This document shows positions 34,581-41,274 of a stretch of 64,000 bases of DNA, one piece after another. Each line of letters starts with the position of its first letter. The stretch's first letter is position 1. The position numbers and the translations under genes were made by a program. Under the pieces are notes generated by a model. The model made no database searches, was not told where the DNA came from, and saw only the letters and a list, made by a program, of their open reading frames with translations. The DNA lies in the NCBI RefSeq assembly GCF_009911795.1, contig NZ_CP047898.1:2418001-2482000 (forward strand). The letters are read 5' to 3'. The DNA comes from Pseudarthrobacter psychrotolerans. GTDB lineage: Bacteria; Actinomycetota; Actinomycetes; Actinomycetales; Micrococcaceae.

Positions 34581-35414
34581 TTATTTCTTCCCTGTTTTCT
34601 TGTCGCCGGTTTTCTTGTCGAGAAAGGCCTGCATGCGGTCAAATTTGGCCTGGGATTCAAAAAGGATCCCCTGCGCCAGTTGGTCAATCAGCGGGTGGGA
34701 CTCCGCGGGGGCGTGGAACACCGACTTGGTGATCCGCACGGCCAGCGGGTCCTGGCGGCCGATCCTGTCCGCCAGGTTGTGCGCGGCGTCCATCAGGTCC
34801 GGTGCCTCGTGGATCTCCGTGATGAGGCTGGCAGCGAGGGCCTCCTCAGCCCGGAGCACCAGGCCAGCCAACAGGATCTGCTTGGCCAACGGCTCCCCCA
34901 CCAGCTCCCTTAAGCGCCAGCTGGCCCCGGCCGCGGCCAGGATCCCCAGCCCTGTTTCGGGGTTGCCGATCCGGACGCTGGGCGTTCCGATCCGAAAATC
35001 CGCAGCATAGGCGAGCTCCGCGCCGCCACCGAGGCAGTACCCGTCCAGGGCGGCAATGACCGGCATGGGCAGCTTGGCGATACGGACAAAAATCGTGGAG
35101 TTGATGCCCTGTAGCGCGTCGTCGCGGCGCCGCTCGCGCAGCTGGGCGATGTCCGCACCCGAGGCAAAGACGCCGTCGACCCCCGAGATGATCAGCACTT
35201 TGGGATTCTGCTCCAGCGCGGCGCAGACAACGTGCAGTTCATCCACCATCTGCTGGTCAATGGCATTCCGGACGTCGGGGCGGTTGAGGAGGACCACCAC
35301 ACGGTCATCCCGCTCCTCGACCAGGAGGGTGCCGAAGTCAAGGGTGCTTAAGTGTCCGCTCGCGCTGTGTGGGGAGGTGCTTAAGTGTCCGTTCGCGCTG
35401 TCCGGGGCGGGCAT
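34581..35414 (-). CDS. Enoyl-CoA hydratase/isomerase (PaaF/PaaG-like) with a repeat-derived N-terminus
   Basis: This 277-residue crotonase-fold enzyme has the oxyanion-hole segments SGVDGVFASGADI and GYCLGGGAELAYAADFRIG. It should hydrate or isomerise CoA intermediates between PaaZ and PaaH. ATG 35414 overlaps the thiolase stop (TGATG). The first 24 residues (ANGHLST and SASGHLST) are not family sequence: they are two in-frame copies of a 26-base intergenic repeat. The ordinary crotonase sequence starts at about LDFGTLLVEERDD, so a translated repeat insertion is likely. F or G type cannot be told apart. Confidence 0.88.
   Translation of the reverse strand: MPAPDSANGHLSTSPHSASGHLSTLDFGTLLVEERDDRVVVLLNRPDVRNAIDQQMVDELHVVCAALEQNPKVLIISGVDGVFASGADIAQLRERRRDDALQGINSTIFVRIAKLPMPVIAALDGYCLGGGAELAYAADFRIGTPSVRIGNPETGLGILAAAGASWRLRELVGEPLAKQILLAGLVLRAEEALAASLITEIHEAPDLMDAAHNLADRIGRQDPLAVRITKSVFHAPAESHPLIDQLAQGILFESQAKFDRMQAFLDKKTGDKKTGKK
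35343..35401. repeat. Tandem copies of a 26-base repeat inside the enoyl-CoA hydratase gene
   Basis: GGTGCTTAAGTGTCCG followed by [C/T]TCGCGCTGT occurs at 35343-35368 and 35376-35401, with a 33-base period and one mismatch. Thirty-three bases is eleven codons, so the frame is kept. The same arm, reversed, lies at 24364. Confidence 0.85.
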
Positions 35415-36625
35415 CAGACACGCTCCAGCAGCATCGCGGTGCCTTGGCCCACGCCGATGCACATCGTTGCCAAGCCGATTTTGGCGTTCTCGCGTTCCAT
35501 CCGGCCCAGCAGCGTGATGGCGATCCGTGATCCGCTGGAACCGAGCGGATGCCCCAGGCTGATGGCGCCGCCGTCGTTATTTACGATGCCGGGGTCCAAC
35601 CCGAGCCGACGCATACTCGCGAGCGACTGTGTGGCGAACGCTTCGTTAAGCTCGACGGCGCCCAGGTCACCAACGCTGAGGCCGCTCCGGGCGAGCACTT
35701 TCTGCGTCGCCGGGACCGGGCCGATGCCCATGATTTCGGGTTCGCAGCCGGCCGAGGCGCCGTCGATGATCCGGGCCCGCGGTGTCAGGCCGAGCCTTTG
35801 GATGGCGGCCTCGGACGCGACGATGATGGCTGAAGCGCCGTCGTTCAGCGTGGACGAGTTCCCTGCCGTGACCACGGAACCGCCCGGGACTACGGGGCGC
35901 AATCCGGCGAGGACCTCCAGGGTAGTGCCGGCGCGGGGGCCTTCATCGGTGTCCACCACCGTTTCGGTCTTGCGGGACTTGACGGTCACCGGGACGATCT
36001 CGTCCCTGAAACGCCCTGCGGCGATGGCGGCGAGGGAACGCTCGTGGGAGCGGACCGCGAACGCGTCGGCGTCCTCGCGGCTGATGCCGTCCACGCGGGC
36101 CACTTCTTCGGCTGTTTCCGGCATGGAGTAGGTCATCTTGCCGCCCCGCGCCAGCTCGCCCTTCTGGAAGAGGGGGTTGACGAAGCGCCAGCCGATGGAC
36201 GTATCGAAGATCTGGCCCGGCTTCGCGAACGCCGTCGCGGGTTTTTCCTGGGTCCACGGCGCACGGCTCATGGACTCTACGCCGCCGGCAATCACCACGT
36301 CCGCGGCGCCGGACTTGATCATGTGGCTGGCCTGGATGATGGCGCTCAGCCCCGACGCGCACAGCCGGTTGACGGTGATTCCCGGGATGTGGAGGGGAAG
36401 CCCGGCCAGCAGGACGGCCATCCGGGCGACGTTCCGGTTTTCCTCACCCGCACCGTTGGCATTGCCCAGGATAACTTCCTCGATGCTGTCCGGGTCGAGG
36501 CCCGCACGGGACACGGCCTCGCGGACCACCAACGCTGCCAGATCATCCGGGCGGACCGCCGACAACGCACCGCCGTACCTGCCCACAGGAGTGCGGACGC
36601 CGCCAACTAGAAAAGCCTCGACCAT
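35414..36625 (-). CDS. paaJ: Acetyl-CoA acyltransferase (beta-ketoadipyl-CoA thiolase type, PaaJ-like)
   Basis: This 403-residue thiolase has its nucleophilic Cys in NRLCASGLSA (about residue 89) and a second Cys in ATMCIGVGQG near the C-terminus, with GHPLGSSGSRI for the His. It should split 3-oxoadipyl-CoA to succinyl-CoA and acetyl-CoA, the last step of the phenylacetate route. A pcaF-like role is a close alternative. AAAGGA precedes ATG 36625, and a TetR-type operator lies about 60 bases upstream. It heads the operon with the hydratase and the dehydrogenase. Confidence 0.92.
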   Translation of the reverse strand: MVEAFLVGGVRTPVGRYGGALSAVRPDDLAALVVREAVSRAGLDPDSIEEVILGNANGAGEENRNVARMAVLLAGLPLHIPGITVNRLCASGLSAIIQASHMIKSGAADVVIAGGVESMSRAPWTQEKPATAFAKPGQIFDTSIGWRFVNPLFQKGELARGGKMTYSMPETAEEVARVDGISREDADAFAVRSHERSLAAIAAGRFRDEIVPVTVKSRKTETVVDTDEGPRAGTTLEVLAGLRPVVPGGSVVTAGNSSTLNDGASAIIVASEAAIQRLGLTPRARIIDGASAGCEPEIMGIGPVPATQKVLARSGLSVGDLGAVELNEAFATQSLASMRRLGLDPGIVNNDGGAISLGHPLGSSGSRIAITLLGRMERENAKIGLATMCIGVGQGTAMLLERV

Positions 36626-36685
36626 AAGAACAAATCCTTTACGCCAGGGGGCCGGAATCTTCCGGGCCGTCCAGTGACCGCCCTA

Positions 36686-36710
36686 TTTACCGACCGTTCG
36701 TTCTATAAAC
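36686..36710 (-). promoter_or_regulatory. TetR-type operator before the thiolase operon
   Basis: ACCGACCGTTCGTT (36689-36702) matches the operators at 24411 and 27810. It sits in the short gap between the thiolase start and the end of the next gene, so it must serve the thiolase operon. Confidence 0.7.
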
Positions 36711-36717
36711 ACTACAC

Positions 36718-37380
36718 TCACAGGACCACGACGCCGAGGTGTCCTGCCAGGAGCGGCGCCAGCAGGCTCAGCTGATAGTCATCGATCACCACACCGGCCA
36801 GGCTGCCGAGGCCGCTGATGGTCCGGAAATCCGTGCCGCGCAGGTCAAAGTCCTTCAGCCGGGCTCCGGTGAGATCCAGGGTTCCGATAGTGCAGTTCTT
36901 CAGCGCCACGCGCGTCCCGGAGGCGGACCCGAGGTCCAGTTCGTTGATGATGCAGTCGCTGATGACGACGTCGGTCAGTTTGGACCCGCGCAGATTGAGG
37001 AAGTCCAGCTTGCCGCCGTCGATCCGGACCGACTGCCAACCTGTCTCATAGAGCTCAGCGGAACCCAGCCTCGGATTGTTCAGCTGCACATCCCGCCACG
37101 TGGAGCGGGCGGCCCGGAACACCGGCGCGTACAGCTCAGACAGAATGCAGTCCCGGAAGGTGGCCCCCCGGAGCTGGGTGTCATTGAAGGAGACGCCTTG
37201 GAACTCGCACTCGGCGAAGTCCGTGCCGCTCAGCTCCAGACCGTCAGCGGCCGCCCGGCTGTACCGGACGCCGTCGTACCTTTCACCACGCCGGAAGTCC
37301 GGGGCGGGATCATCCGTGATGTCCTCCAGGCTGACCGGCGACAGCCGCGGAGCCGTAACCTTCGATACTTTCGAGGCCAC
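36718..37380 (-). CDS. Pentapeptide-repeat protein
   Basis: This 220-residue protein has a central right-handed beta-helix type region with A(D/N)LxX repeats, for instance LELSGTDFAECEFQGVSFND, LRGATFRDC and LRGSKLTDVVISDC. Some pentapeptide proteins protect gyrase from quinolones; most have no known role, and none can be assigned here. GTG 37380 overlaps the stop of the upstream SRPBCC gene (TAGTG), so the two are coupled. Confidence 0.85.
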   Translation of the reverse strand: MASKVSKVTAPRLSPVSLEDITDDPAPDFRRGERYDGVRYSRAAADGLELSGTDFAECEFQGVSFNDTQLRGATFRDCILSELYAPVFRAARSTWRDVQLNNPRLGSAELYETGWQSVRIDGGKLDFLNLRGSKLTDVVISDCIINELDLGSASGTRVALKNCTIGTLDLTGARLKDFDLRGTDFRTISGLGSLAGVVIDDYQLSLLAPLLAGHLGVVVL

Positions 37381-37838
37381 TAGAGCGATTCCGCTTTGGC
37401 CGCGATTTCTGCCAGATCCTTGGCAAGCGCCTTCCGCGTCATACTCATGCCCATCTTGCCGAAGAGGGCCATGGTGACCTTGCTGAAGAGTGTGGGTTTT
37501 ACGACGTCGGCGCCAAAAGTCAGCGTCAGGTCCGTCCCGCCGTCGCGCTCGGCCAGGCTGAAGCGCGACGTGTAATCGGCCCCGCCTTGGAGGGCTTTGA
37601 CCGTGGTGCTGCGGGGAGGATCAGCCTGCGCCACCCACATCTCCACAGTTTCCGAGCGGCCCATCATGGTCCGGGTTTCCTTCCAGCGCGTCCCCTCGCC
37701 GTAGGGCGCGTCGCTGAGCATCTGCACAGCATCGATGCCGGACAGGGTGGCGGCGGAGCCCGGGATGTCCGAGATGACGGCCCAGACCTTTTCCGGCGTG
37801 GCCTTGATGTGCTGGGTCAGGCTTGTGCTGTGTTCCAT
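37380..37838 (-). CDS. SRPBCC family protein
   Basis: This 152-residue protein has the Bet v1/START-like plan: the opening STSLTQHIKATPEKVWAVISDI, then GEGTRWKETRTMMGRSETVEMWV, central beta strands with DLTLTFGADV, and a C-terminal helix. Its ligand is unknown. It is translationally coupled to a pentapeptide-repeat protein. The ATG at 37838 is well placed. Confidence 0.82.
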   Translation of the reverse strand: MEHSTSLTQHIKATPEKVWAVISDIPGSAATLSGIDAVQMLSDAPYGEGTRWKETRTMMGRSETVEMWVAQADPPRSTTVKALQGGADYTSRFSLAERDGGTDLTLTFGADVVKPTLFSKVTMALFGKMGMSMTRKALAKDLAEIAAKAESL

Positions 37839-37893
37839 GCATCGAGCCTAGTCGGGGGCACTGACATTCGACAGCAACTGATACCGGGAGCCC

Positions 37894-37924
37894 TTGAAAT
37901 GGTAAGCATGCTTTGTGTTATTCT
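37894..37924 (+). promoter_or_regulatory. Probable promoter of the CsbD gene
   Basis: TTGAAA (37894-37899) is a fair -35 box and TATTCT (37919-37924) a possible -10. The perfect palindrome AAGCATGCTT (37904-37913) lies between them and could bind a regulator. Confidence 0.45.
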
Positions 37925-37970
37925 GAAACGGCATTGTTTGATCAACCGGACACGAAAGGTGGCCAGACTC

Positions 37971-38147
37971 ATGGGCCTCGGAGACAAGATCAGTAACGAA
38001 GCGGAGCACCTGGGCGGCAAGGCCAAGGAAGCGACCGGCAACGCCACGGACAACGACAAGCTCAAGGCCGAAGGCCAGGCCGACCAGGTCAAGGCTGATG
38101 CCAAGAAGGTCGGCGAAAACGTCAAGGACACCTTCAAAAAGGACTAG
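37971..38147 (+). CDS. CsbD family stress protein
   Basis: This 58-residue protein reads MGLGDKISNEAEHLGGKAKEA and ends in an almost all-charged, helical tail, the typical CsbD pattern. CsbD proteins are small, abundant and induced by general stress in many bacteria; the molecular role is not known. AAAGGTGG lies ten bases before the ATG. A strong terminator follows at once, so it is monocistronic. Confidence 0.9.
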   Translation: MGLGDKISNEAEHLGGKAKEATGNATDNDKLKAEGQADQVKADAKKVGENVKDTFKKD

Positions 38148-38161
38148 TCCTTCCACATTTC

Positions 38162-38209
38162 GAACGGCGGCGGATTCCCATGGGGGGTCCGCCGCCGTTC
38201 TTGTGTCTT
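38162..38209 (+). terminator. Intrinsic terminator after the CsbD gene
   Basis: GAACGGCGGCGGA (38162-38174) and TCCGCCGCCGTTC (38188-38200) form a perfect 13-base stem, followed by TTGTGTCTT. It is the clearest intrinsic terminator in the window. Confidence 0.85.
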
Positions 38210-38212
38210 ATC

Positions 38213-38348
38213 CCCATCGGTTGCTCCACACGGGCCCTTTTGACGCCTCATAAGGGCCCGCACGGAGCAATCGATGGAGGGATTGACGGCGGCAGGGTTC
38301 CCTGGCCGAGCTTGCGAGGCGAGGGGGCCGGTGGGGAGCAACCGATGG
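38213..38348. repeat. Intergenic hairpin, GATTGCTCC family (copy 4), with an extra arm
   Basis: Arms CCCATCGGTTGCTCCACACGG and ACGGAGCAATCGATGGAGGG enclose a GC-rich inner stem (GGGCCCTTTTGA / TCATAAGGGCCC). A third arm GGAGCAACCGATGG lies at 38335-38348. The second and third arms are both followed by AGGG(G)ATTGACGG. Confidence 0.8.
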
Positions 38349-38380
38349 AGGGGATTGACGGCTCCGGTTACCCTTGGCCC

Positions 38381-39124
38381 ATGACGAATGTGGACCTGAG
38401 TGCCCAGAGTGCCGCTTCCGGCGGTTCGCCTTCGCTGGGCGGATATCTCGCCACGCCTTCCGGACCAGGCCCGTTTCCCGCCGTCCTGATGATCCACGAA
38501 GCATTCGGCCTGAACGAGCTGGTGCGCGGGCACGCAGACCGGCTGGCCCGCGCCGGGTACCTGACGCTGGCGGTGGACCTGTTCAGCGACGGCGGCCCGC
38601 GCCGCTGCCTGGTCAGCACCATGCGGAGCATGCTCCGGGGAAACGGCCGCGCGTTCACCGACCTCGCTACGGCCCGGACCTGGCTGGCCACTTCGCCGCT
38701 GTCCACCGGCAAAACCGGGGTGATCGGGTTCTGCATGGGCGGCGGATTCGCGCTGCTGGTGGCCCGCGACGGCTGCGACGCCGCCTCGGTCAACTATGGC
38801 CGCCTGCCGGGCAATCTCGAGGAAGCCCTCCGGGGCGCCTGCCCCATCGTGGCCAACTTCGGCGGCCGGGACCTCACCCTCAAGGGCGCGGCCGGCAAGC
38901 TCGAGACCGCCCTGGACAACCTCGGCATCGAAAACAGCGTCAAGGAATTCCCGACCGCCGGGCACGCCTTCCTCAACGAAACCGACGTGGGCCCGGCAGT
39001 CTTCCGGCCGCTGATGCGGGTCATGGGCATCGGCCCGGACCCGGAATCCTCCCCCGAAGCCTGGCAGCGGATCGAAAACCACTTCGCCCGGTACCTCAAA
39101 GGCGTGGACGCCGGCCGGTCCTAA
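38381..39124 (+). CDS. Dienelactone hydrolase family protein
   Basis: This 247-residue alpha/beta hydrolase has a family-type nucleophile elbow GFCMGGGFAL with Cys as the nucleophile, as in dienelactone hydrolase. The acid lies in the FGGRDLTLKG segment and the His in PTAGHAFLNE. Such enzymes open lactone rings in aromatic degradation or act as general esterases; the substrate is unknown. The ATG at 38381 lacks a strong ribosome binding site. A hairpin of the same family lies on each side of the gene. Confidence 0.87.
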   Translation: MTNVDLSAQSAASGGSPSLGGYLATPSGPGPFPAVLMIHEAFGLNELVRGHADRLARAGYLTLAVDLFSDGGPRRCLVSTMRSMLRGNGRAFTDLATARTWLATSPLSTGKTGVIGFCMGGGFALLVARDGCDAASVNYGRLPGNLEEALRGACPIVANFGGRDLTLKGAAGKLETALDNLGIENSVKEFPTAGHAFLNETDVGPAVFRPLMRVMGIGPDPESSPEAWQRIENHFARYLKGVDAGRS

Positions 39125-39190
39125 CCCATCGGTTGCTCCGCAACGGCCGTTTTGAAGCCCCATAAGGGCGGTTGTGGAGCAATCGATGGG
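39125..39190. repeat. Intergenic hairpin, GATTGCTCC family (copy 5)
   Basis: Arms CCCATCGGTTGCTCCGCAAC and GTTGTGGAGCAATCGATGGG pair well. Compared with copy 1, T-A has become C-G in the CAAC/GTTG part, a compensatory change. It begins with no gap after the hydrolase stop codon. Confidence 0.87.
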
Positions 39191-39210
39191 GTTTCGACAG
39201 GCTCAACCGA

Positions 39211-39254
39211 CGACGACGGCGGGCCGCCCCCGAAAGGGTGACCCGCCGTCGTCG
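39211..39254 (-). terminator. Terminator of the amino-acid permease gene
   Basis: CGACGACGGCGGG (39211-39223) and CCCGCCGTCGTCG (39242-39254) form a perfect 13-base stem about 36 bases past the permease stop codon. Confidence 0.7.
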
Positions 39255-39289
39255 TACTTCTTAGCGTCCGGCTGCTGAGGCGAAAAGCC

Positions 39290-40750
39290 CTAGCAGAAGA
39301 GCTCGCTCTTGGGCTCGTTGTTCCTGACCTTCTGCCAGCCCAGCCACAGGACCAGCGCGAAGAACGGGATGGTGGCCAGGGTCCAGAGGCCGAGCTGGAA
39401 TACTTCGCCGGTCTTGCTGGTCATGGTGTCGAAGCCGATCAGCACTGTGATGGCCAGCAGCGCAATGAGTCCGGCCCAGCTGCTCCAGGTTCCGCCGGGC
39501 GCGGGCAGGGAGGAGACCTTGCCCTTCTTCTTGCGCAGCGCGATCTGGCTGGCGAAGATGGCGCCCCAGGTGAAGATCACGCCGATCGATGCGGAGTTGA
39601 GCGCCAGGTCGAAGGCATGGGAGCCGCCGAGCCAGATGTTCAGCAGGATGCCCACGAGGTAGACGGCGCCGATGGCCAGGATGGCGGCGTACGGCACGTG
39701 GCTCTTGGACATCTTGGTCAGCCACTCCGGAGCGTGTCCGTTGTTGGCCATGGTGCGGAAGATCCGGCCGATCGAGTACAGGCCCGAGTTGCAGGAGGAC
39801 AGTGCGGCGGTGATGACGATCATGTTCATCACGTCGCCCATCCAGCCGAGGCCCATCTGCCCGAACACGGTGACGAACGGCGAGGTGCCGGCCACGTACT
39901 GGTCCGAGGGCAACAGCATCGCGAGGAGGGTCACGGAACCGACGTAGAACACCACAATGCGGAAGACCACGGCGCGGATCGCCTTGGGAACTTCCTTGGC
40001 GGGGTCCTGCATTTCACCGGCGGTGATGCCGACGAGCTCAATGCCGTTGTAGGCGAAGATCACGGCGTTCAGGACCAGGATCATCACCAAGGCACCCTTG
40101 GGGAACATGCCGCCTTCGGCTGCGAAGAGGTTGTTCACGGAAGCGTGGCCGTCGCCCACCTGGGCGTTGGTGACCACCATGAAGGTGCCGACGGCCAGGA
40201 AGATCATGATGGCGCCGACCTTGAGGCAGGAGGCCCAGAATTCGAATTCGCCGAACGCCTTGACGCTCAGGAGATTGACGCCCACGAGCAGCAGCAGCGC
40301 TGCGATGGCGGACAGTTCAACAGGCACGTTGGGGAAGAAGAACTGGAAGTACAGTCCGATCGCGATGAGTTCGGCGATGCCGGTCATGGCCCAGTTGATG
40401 AAGTACATCCAGCCGGACAGGTACGCGCCCTTTTTGCCGAACATCTCGCCGGCGTAGCTGACGAAGGAACCCGACGTCTGGCGGTACATGATGAGCTCGC
40501 CCAGGGCCCGCATCAGCAGGTAGGCGATGACGCCGGCAATGGCGTAGGAGAAGATGAGGGCGGGGCCAGTGGAGGCCAGGCGTCCGCCGGCACCCATAAA
40601 GAGGCCGACGCCGATGGCGCCGCCCATGGCAATCATGGTCACCTGGCGGCCGCTCAGGGATTTTTTGTAGCCCTCGGCGCTGAGGGTGGAGTCGACAACG
40701 GCGGATTGCGCCGTCGGGCTCTCGAGTTCTGTGGGGGTACTTTGAGGCAC
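39290..40750 (-). CDS. APC-family amino-acid permease
   Basis: This 486-residue permease has about 12 membrane helices. The first helix carries MIAMGGAIGVGLFMGAGGRL, and later QTSGSFVSYAGEMFG and the loop ITAGEMQDPAKEVPKAI are typical of the AAT group (aromatic, GABA, D-serine/D-alanine/glycine permeases). The exact substrate is not clear. GTG 40750 is preceded by AAGGA. A palindromic operator region lies upstream. It stands alone and ends at a good hairpin. Confidence 0.9.
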   Translation of the reverse strand: MPQSTPTELESPTAQSAVVDSTLSAEGYKKSLSGRQVTMIAMGGAIGVGLFMGAGGRLASTGPALIFSYAIAGVIAYLLMRALGELIMYRQTSGSFVSYAGEMFGKKGAYLSGWMYFINWAMTGIAELIAIGLYFQFFFPNVPVELSAIAALLLLVGVNLLSVKAFGEFEFWASCLKVGAIMIFLAVGTFMVVTNAQVGDGHASVNNLFAAEGGMFPKGALVMILVLNAVIFAYNGIELVGITAGEMQDPAKEVPKAIRAVVFRIVVFYVGSVTLLAMLLPSDQYVAGTSPFVTVFGQMGLGWMGDVMNMIVITAALSSCNSGLYSIGRIFRTMANNGHAPEWLTKMSKSHVPYAAILAIGAVYLVGILLNIWLGGSHAFDLALNSASIGVIFTWGAIFASQIALRKKKGKVSSLPAPGGTWSSWAGLIALLAITVLIGFDTMTSKTGEVFQLGLWTLATIPFFALVLWLGWQKVRNNEPKSELFC

Positions 40751-40796
40751 AACAATTCCTTGTGGGTAGGGGATTGGCCGGCACCGGAAACCCCGA

Positions 40797-40854
40797 GTTT
40801 TGTCCAGCTAATTCGGGATAATCCCGCATTAGGGGTACTTATGTGGACAAAAAC
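40797..40854 (-). promoter_or_regulatory. Nested palindrome upstream of the permease
   Basis: An outer inverted repeat (GTTTTGTCCA at 40797-40806; TGGACAAAAAC at 40844-40854) encloses a perfect palindrome CGGGATAATCCCG (40814-40826). It probably holds one or two operators and the promoter. Confidence 0.55.
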
Positions 40855-40938
40855 TCTCAGGCGTCGAAGGTTCGCGCGGCCTGTCCATCCTACAAGATCC
40901 GAACCGCAGCTAGTGACGCGGGCTACACTCGGGCCCGG

Positions 40939-41274
40939 TTAAGCCAAACTATTGCCACGTATATGGGGAGACTCCAGAATAATATTCTGTTCAGCATCCT
41001 CCTGGACGCTGTACGTGCGCAGAGGTTCGGCGCCGGTGCTGGAGCAGCCCGTTTCCAGGCTGAACGCGTGCTGGTGCAGCGGGCACATCACCACCTGCCG
41101 GTCGATGGTTCCGTCCGCGATGGGGCCGCCGCGGTGGGGGCAGGCGGCGGACAGTGCGCGCAGGGTTCCGTCCCTCAGCCGGAAGACCGCCACCTGCTCA
41201 CCGTCGACCCCGAAGGCACGCCCTTCGCCAAACGGGATCTGGTCCACGGGACCAAGGCTGTGGCGGGCGCTCAT
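40939..41274 (-). CDS. nirD: Nitrite reductase (NADH) small subunit
   Basis: This 111-residue Rieske-type protein has the CxH...CxxH cluster motif CPHRGGP (Cys45, His47) and CPLHQHAF (Cys64, His67). These residues bind a 2Fe-2S cluster in true Rieske proteins; many NirD proteins lack them, so this is the iron-sulfur type. It pairs with NirB to reduce nitrite to ammonia. Its ATG overlaps the nirB stop (ATGA), so the two are coupled. Confidence 0.9.
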   Translation of the reverse strand: MSARHSLGPVDQIPFGEGRAFGVDGEQVAVFRLRDGTLRALSAACPHRGGPIADGTIDRQVVMCPLHQHAFSLETGCSSTGAEPLRTYSVQEDAEQNIILESPHIRGNSLA

